In this document: piece after piece, positions 17,372 to 25,062 of the stretch
How positions within the stretch are numbered: position 1 is the first letter of the stretch
Layout of the letters: every line of letters begins with the position of its first letter
Origin: Bacteroidales bacterium
Lineage (GTDB): Bacteria > Bacteroidota > Bacteroidia > Bacteroidales > F082
Assembly: GCA_017381865.1 (NCBI GenBank)
Contig: JAFOBJ010000067.1
Location: 1 to 64,000, forward strand
Reading direction: 5' to 3'
DNA: 64,000 nucleotides
The notes under the pieces: generated by a model
The model's database searches: none
What the model was told of the DNA's origin: nothing
The model's input: only the letters and a program-made list of their open reading frames with translations
Position numbers and translations under genes: made by a program

Positions 17372-18255
17372 TAAGCTTCATAATTGAAGTTCTTCAGCTC
17401 GGCTTCGTTGTCGCGCCAGTCTTTGCTGACTTTCACGTTAAGGTCGAGGAAGATTTTCTTGCCTGTGAATTCTTCGATGTCGCCTCTCGACATAATGCCG
17501 AGTTTCTTGATAGCAGAGCCTGCCTTACCTATTAATATTGCTTTTTGTGAATCGCGTGATGCGTAAATCGTAGCTCTGATGTTAATCATCTTGCTGCTTT
17601 CTTCGTAAGCGTCAACAACGACTTCTACAGAATAAGGGATTTCTTGCTTGTAGATGAGCAAAATCTTTTCTCTGATTATTTCAGAAATGAAGAAACGCAT
17701 CGATCTGTCGGTGAGCTCGTCTTTTGGGAAATAAGGCGGACATTCTGGAAGTTTTTCCAAAATGCAGTCGAAGATATGTTTTATGTTAGCATGATGAAGT
17801 GCCGAGATAGGGAAGATGGTCGCTGTTGGAAGCGCATTTTGCCAGAAGTTGACTGCATTCATCACACCTTCTTGATCTGATAAATCTATTTTGTTTAATA
17901 AAACGAAGACTGGAATGTCGGTGATTTTTTGGAGACGCTCTACTGTCTTTTCATCGATTTTTTTGTCTGTGATGTCGACGACATAAAGTATCAAATCGGC
18001 GTCGATGAAAGCGACATTTACGAACTGATTCATCACTTCGTGCATCTTATAAGCTGGATTTTTGATGATTCCAGGGGTGTCTGAGAACACAATTTGGAAC
18101 TCATCACCATTCACAATACCTAAAATTCGGTGTCTTGTGGTCTGTGCCTTTGATGTTACGATAGAAATTTTTTCGCCTACAAATTCGTTCATAAGCGTTG
18201 ATTTTCCGACATTTGGCTTTCCAATAATATTTACATAACCTGCTTTGTGACTCAT
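17371..18255 (-). CDS. era: GTPase Era
   Basis: The 294-residue protein has a single Era-type GTPase domain (GKPNVGKSTLMN near residue 12, DTPGI near 60, NKID near 125) and a C-terminal KH domain (IRATIYASRDSQKAILIGKAGSAIKKLG). It binds the 3' end of 16S rRNA and assists 30S assembly. The length is standard. It stands upstream of der and is divergent from the PagL-like gene, with 67 bp between the starts. Confidence 0.97.
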   Translation of the reverse strand: MSHKAGYVNIIGKPNVGKSTLMNEFVGEKISIVTSKAQTTRHRILGIVNGDEFQIVFSDTPGIIKNPAYKMHEVMNQFVNVAFIDADLILYVVDITDKKIDEKTVERLQKITDIPVFVLLNKIDLSDQEGVMNAVNFWQNALPTATIFPISALHHANIKHIFDCILEKLPECPPYFPKDELTDRSMRFFISEIIREKILLIYKQEIPYSVEVVVDAYEESSKMINIRATIYASRDSQKAILIGKAGSAIKKLGIMSRGDIEEFTGKKIFLDLNVKVSKDWRDNEAELKNFNYEA

Positions 18256-18291
18256 GTTTATTTTTTTAAAAACTTAGATTGTTTCTTTTAG

Positions 18292-18299
18292 TATCTTTG
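18292..18299 (+). promoter_or_regulatory. Putative -7 promoter element of the PagL-like gene
   Basis: TATCTTTG ends 23 bp before the ATG at 18323, implying a leader of about 17 nt. No good -33 match. Confidence 0.45.
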
Positions 18300-18322
18300 A
18301 ACGCAAAAATAATAAACATTTT

Positions 18323-19612
18323 GTGATGAAGAGATTTTTGTTGTTATCATTTTTAATCATTTCTATAACTTTACCTTCATTAGCACAAGTAAAAGCTCAA
18401 GATGATGCCAAAAATAAATTTTCCCAGTGGTATATAGAGCCGGCTGTGCGTTACGGAACATATATTCCTTTCGAGAAACGTCACAACTATCTCGCCGAGA
18501 GCCATCAATATAATTTCGACTTGCATGTCGGTTATCAGACGACAGGAAAGAAAGAATGGGAACAGCGTTTCAATTTTCCATCATACGGTTTATTTTTCCG
18601 CTACGAGCATAACACCATCGACAGTGCAAAATATGAGCATCGCGATGCCAATGGTCTTCCCGTTACAGAATATGTCAATACCATAGGCGATTGCTATTCA
18701 GTAGGCGGTTTTATCAACGGTAACTTTTACAGAGGTCGCAGTTGGTCGTTTGACTACGACATTCTCGTAGGTCTTTCGTTATGGCCAAAATATGGCAACG
18801 AGTTCATCGGTTCTTTAGTTAATGTTCATTTAGGATTGGATGTCGGACCTACTTTCAGAATAAGTCGCAACATGGACTTGGGATTGCGTTTCTGGTTTGC
18901 ACATTCTTCTAACGGAGCTATAGTATTACCTAATAATGGTGTCAACGTGTATGGCTATCAGCTGAATTGTCGCTATAACATCAACGGAAGAGAAGATTTC
19001 GCCTATAGCGAATGGGAACCATTTAAGAAGAAGACATATATTTTCCTCAGCGAGGCGCCGGGATTCTTACAGACTACCACCAGACGTAATGGAGAGATTG
19101 CCAGCGAACCTGGATATTATTTGGGCAACACTTTCAGAATAGGTGTCTCACGTCATTTTCATCCAATGTTCAGATATGACGTGGGCTTAGACTTATGCTA
19201 TACCGGTGAGACAAAAGTGAAATATTTACAAGCCAAAGACAATTACGAAGCAGGTATCTTAAACGTTCCTTTATGCGAATACAGACCGATAAACTCAATG
19301 CATTTGGCTGCTTCAGCCATGTTTGAAGTTTTGTACAACAAAGTCGCTTTCTGCGTAGGATTGTCATATTACTTATATCATGGCATTTACAAAGGAACCG
19401 ACGAGAAAAAGTCATGGGGTCTCTCTGGCACAACACCTTTTGAATCCCAATATCTGCCAAGTGCATATACTAACTATTACGAAAGACTTGGTCTTAAATA
19501 TTATTTTGGAACAAAAAACAATCAATTTGTAGGAGCTTTCATGAAGGTTCATATAGGTTCCATCGACTATATTGAATGGACTTACGGAATTAATTTAGAT
19601 GTTTTTAGATAG
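18323..19612 (+). CDS. Outer-membrane protein, probable PagL-like lipid A deacylase
   Basis: The 429-residue protein has a signal peptide (FLLLSFLIISITLPSLAQ) and many aromatic-ended beta strands consistent with an outer-membrane barrel. FWFAHSSNGAIVLPNNG near residue 190 resembles the His/Ser catalytic segment of PagL acyloxyacyl hydrolases, which remove the 3-O acyl chain of lipid A. The protein is more than twice the length of Pseudomonas PagL. The first half matches the PagL region, and the second half, with further strands, may complete a larger barrel. Enzyme activity is an inference from one motif. The alternative is a non-catalytic barrel protein. Confidence 0.6.
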   Translation: MMKRFLLLSFLIISITLPSLAQVKAQDDAKNKFSQWYIEPAVRYGTYIPFEKRHNYLAESHQYNFDLHVGYQTTGKKEWEQRFNFPSYGLFFRYEHNTIDSAKYEHRDANGLPVTEYVNTIGDCYSVGGFINGNFYRGRSWSFDYDILVGLSLWPKYGNEFIGSLVNVHLGLDVGPTFRISRNMDLGLRFWFAHSSNGAIVLPNNGVNVYGYQLNCRYNINGREDFAYSEWEPFKKKTYIFLSEAPGFLQTTTRRNGEIASEPGYYLGNTFRIGVSRHFHPMFRYDVGLDLCYTGETKVKYLQAKDNYEAGILNVPLCEYRPINSMHLAASAMFEVLYNKVAFCVGLSYYLYHGIYKGTDEKKSWGLSGTTPFESQYLPSAYTNYYERLGLKYYFGTKNNQFVGAFMKVHIGSIDYIEWTYGINLDVFR

Positions 19613-19722
19613 TATAAAGTATAGAAAATTAAAGTTATTATGTGGTGGATAAATTATAAATGTATTGATAATCTGTTATTTATCTCCTGATTTTATAGCG
19701 TACTTTTTTTATGAAAAAAAAC

Positions 19723-19753
19723 TTGACTTGTAAAGAAAATTGATTTATCTTTG
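19723..19753 (+). promoter_or_regulatory. Promoter of the tRNA gene
   Basis: TTG at 19723-19725 and TATCTTTG at 19746-19753, spaced by 20 bp, lie 46 bp upstream of the tRNA. This is a good match to the Bacteroidetes consensus. Confidence 0.6.
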
Positions 19754-19799
19754 CACTCGCAAACAAAAACAAATTTTTTGTTTTTTTTGAAGTTCATGA

Positions 19800-19873
<74 letters not shown>

Positions 19874-19879
19874 CTACGA

Positions 19880-19910
19880 AGAGGATACTGAAAAGTGTCC
19901 TCTTTTTTTT
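19880..19910 (+). terminator. Intrinsic terminator of the tRNA gene
   Basis: AGAGGATACT and AGTGTCCTCT form a hairpin followed by a run of T, seven bases after the tRNA end. Confidence 0.85.
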
Positions 19911-19995
19911 GTTTCCACGAATCACGTTTTTTGTCTCCACGAATCACAAGTATTTTCGCGTATTTTTTATACTCTATAATAAATTCTAATTCATT

Positions 19996-20046
19996 AGACG
20001 CTTCAATGTGTGTTAATTTTTATGGAAACATTGAAACGTCTCTACT
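19996..20046. repeat. GTAGAGACG-core palindrome
   Basis: AGACGCTTCAATGT is mirrored by AACATTGAAACGTCTCTAC around an AT-rich loop. With the next copy it fills the space between the tRNA terminator and the dCMP deaminase gene, where no gene is seen. Confidence 0.75.
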
Positions 20047-20062
20047 TTATTCCTAACTAAAA

Positions 20063-20116
20063 AAGACGCATCAACGACATATTATTTATCTTTTATGTCG
20101 TCGACACGTCTCTACT
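20063..20116. repeat. GTAGAGACG-core palindrome
   Basis: AGACGCATCAACGACATA pairs with TATGTCGTCGACACGTCT. The outer CGTCTCTAC core is the same as in the neighbouring copy while the inner stem sequence differs. Confidence 0.75.
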
Positions 20117-20148
20117 TATAGACTTATAGACTTGTTGTCTTGTTGTCT

Positions 20149-21186
20149 TTACTGCTTATCGTACTGCTGTACTTCTTCGTAAATATATTCTAGCTGGATT
20201 CCTGCACTCTTGAACATCGCCTCCGACTCTGCGCAGTCGTGGTATTTTCTTTGACAGACGACTCTCACGATGCCACAGTTGATTATCAACATCGCGCATG
20301 TCCTGCATGGCGTCATTCTGCAATATAATGTGCTTCCTTCCAAAGCGATGCCTCTTCTTGCTGCTTGAGCGATGGCGTTCTGCTCGGCGTGTACGGTTCT
20401 CACGCAGTGTTGTGTGATATGACCGTCTTCGTGAATCATCTTCTTGAAAAGGTGACCTACTTCGTCGCAATGTGGCAATCCTGTTGGTGCGCCGACGTAG
20501 CCTGTCACTAAAATCTGACGGTCTTTGACGATAACGCAGCCACTTCTTCCTCTATTACATGTGGCGCGTTCCGCTACGGTGTCGGCGAGGTTCATGAAAT
20601 ACTCGTCCCATGAAGGACGTTTGTATTCTTGTTCGCCAATTTTATTTAATACTTCTTCTACTTTTTTATGTAAGTCGTCGATGGAACCGTCGTTTACGAA
20701 TAAGAAATTCGCTTCTTTGATACAAGCGGCGAGGTTTTGTTTGTTTGGGTCGTCGGAATTCATCTCGCGTGCTTCGTTTGCGACGAATGTCTCGAAGCTG
20801 ACGGAATCTGTCTCTGACTTTCTCTCGCGAATACGTTGGTAACGCACTTCCTGGTCAGCGTCAATGGCGAAGAGATAGAAGTTGCCTTTCGAGCGGAGCG
20901 CGTTCACTTCGCCTATAGCACGGATGCTCTCAATCACGGCGTTCTTGCCTGTGGCGAATGCTCTTTCATAAAGTTGCGTCGCTATATAACTTGGCGAATG
21001 TTTTGCTCTTAAATCATTGCCGACCTCAGTGAGAGTGTCGCGGTTGACTTCAAGGCCTCTTTTCTGTACTTCTTCTGCGAGAAATGCACGCACTGAATAA
21101 TGTACATAGCCTTTTTCTTTTACGAGATAATCAACGATGGTGCCTTTGCCAGCGCCTATTGTTCCTGTGATTCCGATTATGTTCAT
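20149..21186 (-). CDS. P-loop nucleotide kinase / dCMP deaminase fusion
   Basis: The 345-residue protein has an N-terminal adenylate-kinase-like P-loop domain (GITGTIGAGKGT at residues 5-16, with an LID-like QRIRERKSETD) over about 185 residues, and a C-terminal deoxycytidylate deaminase domain with zinc-site motifs HAEQNAI near 262 and PCRTCAM near 292. dCMP deaminases convert dCMP to dUMP for dTTP synthesis. The same order of domains is known in fungal Dcd1 proteins and in the bacterial antiphage protein AvcD, which is longer. The kinase part could regulate or sense nucleotides. No RNA antitoxin-toxin partner is evident upstream, where word repeats fill the gap to the LOG gene. A housekeeping role is the default reading. 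Confidence 0.85.
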   Translation of the reverse strand: MNIIGITGTIGAGKGTIVDYLVKEKGYVHYSVRAFLAEEVQKRGLEVNRDTLTEVGNDLRAKHSPSYIATQLYERAFATGKNAVIESIRAIGEVNALRSKGNFYLFAIDADQEVRYQRIRERKSETDSVSFETFVANEAREMNSDDPNKQNLAACIKEANFLFVNDGSIDDLHKKVEEVLNKIGEQEYKRPSWDEYFMNLADTVAERATCNRGRSGCVIVKDRQILVTGYVGAPTGLPHCDEVGHLFKKMIHEDGHITQHCVRTVHAEQNAIAQAARRGIALEGSTLYCRMTPCRTCAMLIINCGIVRVVCQRKYHDCAESEAMFKSAGIQLEYIYEEVQQYDKQ

Positions 21187-21187
21187 A

Positions 21188-21301
21188 TTTTGAGTTGCTA
21201 AGTTACTAAGTTGCTAAGTTGTTAAGTTGTTGGGTTGTTGGGTTGAAACCATGAATTTATTCATTTGCTCACTGCTCATTGCTCACTGCTCACAGCTCAT
21301 G
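21188..21301. repeat. Two word-repeat blocks between LOG and dCMP deaminase genes
   Basis: 21191-21245 holds tandem AGTTGCTA / AGTTGTTA / GGTTGTTG units; 21265-21301 holds GCTCACTGCTCATT words. The second block encodes the last residues (SHEL) and the stop of the LOG-family gene. Confidence 0.7.
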
Positions 21302-21883
21302 GCTTTCTTCTTTAATATCTTTAATCCATTGGTCGATGCCGATAGATTTGTGTTTGCTTAATTCTTTAAATAAAATTTCTGGGTCGTCGCTGACGATGAG
21401 GTTGTCGCGGTGTTCTTTACGGATAAAACCTTGACTTACAGCATGGTCGATGAATTCTATCAGTTTGTCGTAATAATTCAAGGTGTTGTAAAGAGCGATT
21501 GGTTTGTCGGTAATGCGTAATTGGTTCAGCACTACCACTTCAAATATCTCGTCTAAAGTGCCGAAACCTCCGGACATCGCGATGAATGCATCGGATTCTT
21601 CAATCAGCATCAATTTGCGTTCCGACATCGACTCTGTCTCAATCATTTTTGTCACGCCTTCGTGAGCTATCTCCATGTCGCAGATTAATTTAGGAATGAT
21701 GCCTACGACTTCCTTGCCGTTTTCCAACATCTTGTCGGCTATGATTTTCATCAGTCCGACGCTAGCTCCGCCGTAATATAATGAGCAGTCGTGTTGAGCA
21801 AGAACCTCGCCCAATCGTTCAGCAGCTTCTTTATATCTTGGGTCGTTGCCCATGCTGCTACCGCAAAAAACACATACTTTCAT
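21290..21883 (-). CDS. LOG-family nucleoside 5'-monophosphate phosphoribohydrolase
   Basis: From the ATG at 21883 the protein has 197 residues and begins MKVCVFCGSSMGNDPRY, the TIGR00730 Rossmann start. It contains YGGASVGLM and the SGGFGTLDEIFE motif near residue 110 (the family consensus PGGxGTxxE, with Ser for Pro). Such proteins hydrolyse nucleoside 5'-monophosphates (for example AMP) to base and ribose phosphate. An upstream in-frame start at 21949 would add a hydrophobic leader but lies before the putative promoter (TATATTTG on the minus strand at 21902-21909), so the shorter form is preferred. The C-terminal SHEL and stop fall in a word repeat. Confidence 0.85.
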   Translation of the reverse strand: MKVCVFCGSSMGNDPRYKEAAERLGEVLAQHDCSLYYGGASVGLMKIIADKMLENGKEVVGIIPKLICDMEIAHEGVTKMIETESMSERKLMLIEESDAFIAMSGGFGTLDEIFEVVVLNQLRITDKPIALYNTLNYYDKLIEFIDHAVSQGFIRKEHRDNLIVSDDPEILFKELSKHKSIGIDQWIKDIKEESHEL

Positions 21884-21901
21884 GAGAGTAATTTTATTTC
21901 G

Positions 21902-21909
21902 CAAATATA
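21902..21909 (-). promoter_or_regulatory. Putative -7 promoter element of the LOG-family gene
   Basis: Minus-strand TATATTTG lies 18 bp upstream of the ATG at 21883 and supports that start over the longer reading frame. Confidence 0.5.
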
Positions 21910-21917
21910 ATAAAAAA

Positions 21918-22045
21918 GACAACAAGACTATAAGACAACAAGACAACAAGTTTTTTTTGAACTCTGACTCTGAACTTTGACACTGAACTCTGACACTGAC
22001 AGCTAACTTTTAATTATGAATTATGCATTATGAATTATGAATTGA
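21918..22045. repeat. Consecutive word-repeat blocks
   Basis: Three different families abut: AGACAACAAG words (21918-21950), CTCTGACACTGAA words (21959-22009) and ATTATGCATTATGAATT words (22011-22045). The second family resembles DNA that encodes the Asp/Thr/Ser tail of the rhomboid protein at 28415. Confidence 0.7.
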
Positions 22046-22048
22046 ATT

Positions 22049-22133
22049 TATGGCGTTCCGGCAAAGCCGTCGGGCTTTCCGCTATATCTTTGCTCGCTCC
22101 GCTCGCAAAGGATGCCGCTTCAATCCCTAACGC
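22049..22133 (+). repeat. Structured intergenic element, copy 2
   Basis: Second copy of the element at 15144-15230, same orientation and again directly preceded by the GAATTATGCAT repeat. Stems are maintained by paired changes (CGGC-AAA-GCCG; CTTTGC..GCAAAG). Confidence 0.8.
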
Positions 22134-22138
22134 ATTGG

Positions 22139-22207
22139 CAGCTTCTGAACTAAAGCTATTGGCTTTTGAACAAAAAACTCCTAATTCCTAACTCCTAATT
22201 CCTAACT
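22139..22207. repeat. TTTTGAACTAAGGC and CTAACTCCTAATT word repeats
   Basis: CTGAACTAAAGCTATTGGCTTTTGAAC is followed by CTCCTAATTCCTAACTCC words. The latter encode the C-terminal QLGIRS and stop of the M20 amidohydrolase. Confidence 0.7.
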
Positions 22208-23351
22208 GATAAAATATCTCAACTCCAGTATCAATAATCTCGTCTTCAAAATCATAAACTGGACTGTGAAGTGGTTCGTGTTCAAAGCCGCAACCTAATC
22301 CAAAGAGGCAGACCGGACAGATGCTTCCGAAGCGTCCGAAGTCCTCCGACCATGGGAACGGTTCTTTTATAACGTTTACTGATAATTTTAAATCGTTAGC
22401 CGCTTGCTCAACGACTTCTGTCTCTCGACTGGAGTTCATCGTCGCAGCAAAGGCTTCGTGTATGCTGTGAGAAAACTTCAACTTGAATTCTTTGGCGACG
22501 TATTCCGATAATGCAATCGTGCTGTCGGTAAGATTTTGTAACGATTTATCGTCTTGACTTCTCAAAGTGAGCCAAATCTCTGCGTGTCCTGGCGTGACGC
22601 CGAATGTCTCTTCTCCGATAGTGACATGTGTCACCGTGAGTGTTGTATGGAATTTGTCTCTTTTAAGATTTTCGTATTTCTTCTGGAAGGCATCGAGCAG
22701 AGTCGTGACCACACGCTGTGGGTTGTTGCCTTTCTCTGGTTGCGAGGCGTGCGAGGTCGCTCCGTCGAAGATGAGTTTCAATCCTAAAGAAGCAGAGGCG
22801 AAGCATCCTTTCTTCAAGACAATCTGATGCTTGGCATAACCTGGAAGGTTGTGCAAGGCAAACGCCATGTCGATTCTTATTTCCTTGAATAATGGGTCGT
22901 TGATGACTGCCAACGCACCTTCGCCTGTCTCTTCTGCAGGCTGAAACAAAAGAATCACGTTGCCTTTCTCTGGACGTTTCTTTCCGTAACGCATCGCGAG
23001 TCCGCACAAAATAGTGGCATGTCCGTCATGACCACAGCGATGGGAATATGGCTTTTGAACTAAGGCTTTTGAACTAAGGCTTTTGAACTCTTCCTTTAGA
23101 CTTTTGTCATTTGTCTTTAGACATTCCAACGGAATATTAAGTCCGTCAATGTCGGCACGGAATAAAATGTTTTTGCCTTCTTCGAGACCTTTGTATATTG
23201 CGACAATGCCGTAGCCGCCAACATTTTTATGAAGAACATCAGGATTTGTCTTTTCTAGAAACTTATTTATAATCTTATTAGTCTCTTTTTCCTGTCCCGA
23301 TAATTCAGCATTTTTATTTAATTTATCTCTAAGTTTTTCAAGTGTTTTCAT
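22188..23351 (-). CDS. M20-family amidohydrolase
   Basis: The 387-residue protein is an M20D-type metallo-amidohydrolase (N-acyl amino acid or IAA-amino acid hydrolase-like). Metal-site motifs are LFRADIDGLNIP near residue 63, HRCGHDGHATI near 103-113, FQPAEETGEGA near 137, and the C-terminal GFEHEPLHSPVYDFED. It cleaves amide bonds of acylated amino acids or similar in the cytoplasm; the exact substrate is unknown. A peptide SSKALVQKP, just before CGHDGH, is encoded by an in-frame word repeat (23050-23092), and the same peptide occurs in the ComEA-like protein at 35255. The C-terminal QLGIRS and stop also come from a repeat. Confidence 0.9.
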   Translation of the reverse strand: MKTLEKLRDKLNKNAELSGQEKETNKIINKFLEKTNPDVLHKNVGGYGIVAIYKGLEEGKNILFRADIDGLNIPLECLKTNDKSLKEEFKSLSSKALVQKPYSHRCGHDGHATILCGLAMRYGKKRPEKGNVILLFQPAEETGEGALAVINDPLFKEIRIDMAFALHNLPGYAKHQIVLKKGCFASASLGLKLIFDGATSHASQPEKGNNPQRVVTTLLDAFQKKYENLKRDKFHTTLTVTHVTIGEETFGVTPGHAEIWLTLRSQDDKSLQNLTDSTIALSEYVAKEFKLKFSHSIHEAFAATMNSSRETEVVEQAANDLKLSVNVIKEPFPWSEDFGRFGSICPVCLFGLGCGFEHEPLHSPVYDFEDEIIDTGVEIFYQLGIRS

Positions 23352-23359
23352 GTTTTTTT

Positions 23360-23448
23360 GAGTTACTGAGTTGCTGAGTCGCTAAGTTACTGAGTGCTTT
23401 GTATACCATTATCTTAGCAACTTAGTATCTTAGTAACTTAGCAACTTA
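23360..23448. repeat. AGTTACTGAGTTGCTGAG inverted word repeat
   Basis: Left-arm AGTTGCTGAG units face right-arm CTTAGTAACTTAGCAACTT units. If the promoter at 23461-23468 is used, the hairpin lies in the 5' leader of the M20 gene. Confidence 0.75.
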
Positions 23449-23460
23449 CACAATCTGCTT

Positions 23461-23468
23461 CAAAAGTA
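23461..23468 (-). promoter_or_regulatory. Putative -7 promoter element of the M20 gene
   Basis: Minus-strand TACTTTTG fits TAnnTTTG. It would place the inverted word repeat inside the untranslated leader. Confidence 0.35.
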
Positions 23469-23516
23469 AAAATAATTTTTTAATAGCTTTAATATTTCCA
23501 CAAAAAAGAAAAGTAT

Positions 23517-23524
23517 TATCTTTG
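23517..23524 (+). promoter_or_regulatory. Putative -7 promoter element of manA
   Basis: TATCTTTG ends 18 bp before the ATG at 23543. A TTG codon at 23522 inside this box is in frame with manA but is therefore unlikely to be the start. Confidence 0.5.
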
Positions 23525-23542
23525 TACCTTAAATTAACGTTA

Positions 23543-24535
23543 ATGAGTATTTTATATCCTTTAAAGTTTACTCCTGCATATTTTGAGAAAATATGGGGAG
23601 GACAGCACATTAAAACTGTTCTAAATCAAGATTTTGGCGATTTGATGAACTGCGGTGAGGCATGGCTTCTTTCAGGTCTCGAAGGTCAAAATAGCATAGT
23701 TTCAAATGGTGATTTCGCTGGCGATGAACTCAATGACCTTATTGAAACTTTCATGGGTGATTTGGTTGGTGATGAAGTCTTTAACAGATTTGGTGAAAGA
23801 TTTCCTTTATTGGTTAAAATCATCGACCCTCTTGATAATCTTTCAATTCAAGTGCATCCTGATGATGATTTAGCACAAAAAATAGGTTTGCATAACGGCA
23901 AGACAGAGATGTGGTACGTCATGAATGCAGACAAAGACGCTGGTCTCGTTTCTGGTTTCAACAAAGACGTAACTCCTCAGGAATTTGAACAAGCGATAAA
24001 AGACAAGACTGTGGGCGATTTGCTTAATTATGAGAAAGTTCAGAATGACGATACTTTCTTTATCCCAGCAAGAAAAATTCACGCTCTCGGAGCAGGTTGT
24101 ATGGTTGCTGAAATTCAACAGACTAGCGACACTTCTTACCGCGTTTACGACTGGGACAGAATCGACCGTTACGGAATGCAACGCGAACTCCACATCGACG
24201 AGTCTCTCGCTACTATCAACTTCAAAAAGGAAGATAGCGGCAAAGTCAAATACGACAAGAAAATCAAGAACGCTACAGTCAACTTGGTGAAATGTCCTTA
24301 TTTCACAACCAATTTGATTAAACTCGATGCTGAGTCGGCACTTAAAAAGGATTATTCAGAATTAGACTCATTTGTAATCTTGATGAGCGTTTCTGGAAGT
24401 TTCATTTTATCTTACGAAGGTGGCACAGAACTTGTAAAAACTGGAGAGTGTATCCTCGTTCCAAATGTCGTCAATAAAGTCGACATCATTTCAACAAACG
24501 AAGAATGTAAATTATTAGAAGTATATATTGTATAA
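23543..24535 (+). CDS. manA: Mannose-6-phosphate isomerase, class I
   Basis: From ATG 23543 the protein has 330 residues starting MSILYPLKFTPAYFEKIWGG. It contains the type I PMI metal-site region VKIIDPLDNLSIQVHPDDDLA (QVHPDD), a KTEMWYVM motif with the metal Glu, and the C-terminal cupin with RKIHALGAGCMVAEIQQTSDTSYRVYDWDR. It interconverts mannose-6-phosphate and fructose-6-phosphate, feeding GDP-mannose and glycan synthesis. This fits the polyprenol-phosphate mannosyltransferase gene at 43371. It is the short Bacteroidetes/Bacillus form, missing the large helical insert of E. coli ManA. A thioredoxin gene follows after 18 bp. Confidence 0.94.
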   Translation: MSILYPLKFTPAYFEKIWGGQHIKTVLNQDFGDLMNCGEAWLLSGLEGQNSIVSNGDFAGDELNDLIETFMGDLVGDEVFNRFGERFPLLVKIIDPLDNLSIQVHPDDDLAQKIGLHNGKTEMWYVMNADKDAGLVSGFNKDVTPQEFEQAIKDKTVGDLLNYEKVQNDDTFFIPARKIHALGAGCMVAEIQQTSDTSYRVYDWDRIDRYGMQRELHIDESLATINFKKEDSGKVKYDKKIKNATVNLVKCPYFTTNLIKLDAESALKKDYSELDSFVILMSVSGSFILSYEGGTELVKTGECILVPNVVNKVDIISTNEECKLLEVYIV

Positions 24536-24553
24536 CCTTAATTAAATTAAACT

Positions 24554-25042
24554 ATGAAAAAGACATTAGTATTGTTATTTTTAAGCGTTCTTTTCTTAGG
24601 CGCAAAGGCACAATCAGATTTGCCAAATGTAACACTTAAAAATCTCGATGGTGAAACAATCAACATCACAGAATTACAAAACGATGGCAAACCATTCGTA
24701 ATGACATTCTGGGCTACATGGTGCGGACCATGCGTTAAAGAACACAATGCATTAAGCGAAATTTATCAAGACTGGCAAGACGAAACAGGCGTTAAAATCT
24801 TCGCAGTTTCTATCGACGACTCACGTTCAACTCCACGTATCAAACCTTTCGTAGAAGGTAAAGGTTGGGAATTCGACGTTTTGTTAGACGTTAACAAAGA
24901 CTTAGCTAGAGCTATGAACGTAAGCAATCCTCCTCACACATTCTTATTCGACGGTAACGGCAAAATGGTTTACCAACACACTGGTTACTTCGAAGGTGCT
25001 GAAGAAGAACTCTACGAAGAAATTTTAAAACTCGTTGAATAA
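24554..25042 (+). CDS. Secreted TlpA/ResA-like thioredoxin-fold protein
   Basis: The 162-residue product has a cleavable signal peptide (TLVLLFLSVLFLGAKAQ) and a thioredoxin fold with the redox motif FWATWCGPCVKEH near residue 55 and the cis-Pro in NPPHTFLF near 118. It is of the AhpC/TSA-TlpA branch and probably a periplasmic disulfide reductase. It lies 18 bp after manA and 20 bp before the DUF6029 barrel gene. An Omp28-type CxxC lipoprotein follows, so a role in redox maturation of envelope proteins is plausible but inferred. Confidence 0.9.
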   Translation: MKKTLVLLFLSVLFLGAKAQSDLPNVTLKNLDGETINITELQNDGKPFVMTFWATWCGPCVKEHNALSEIYQDWQDETGVKIFAVSIDDSRSTPRIKPFVEGKGWEFDVLLDVNKDLARAMNVSNPPHTFLFDGNGKMVYQHTGYFEGAEEELYEEILKLVE

Positions 25043-25062
25043 TAATTGAAATTCTCTGAACA

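Noticed and set aside
21187..21289. AvcI-like toxin RNA upstream of the kinase-dCMP deaminase gene
   Set aside because: The region consists of AGTTGCTA and GCTCACTG words with no other stable structure, so a toxin RNA cannot be supported.
23522..23545. TTG start for manA seven codons upstream
   Set aside because: The TTG lies inside the -7 promoter box; the ATG at 23543 starts the conserved N-terminus.
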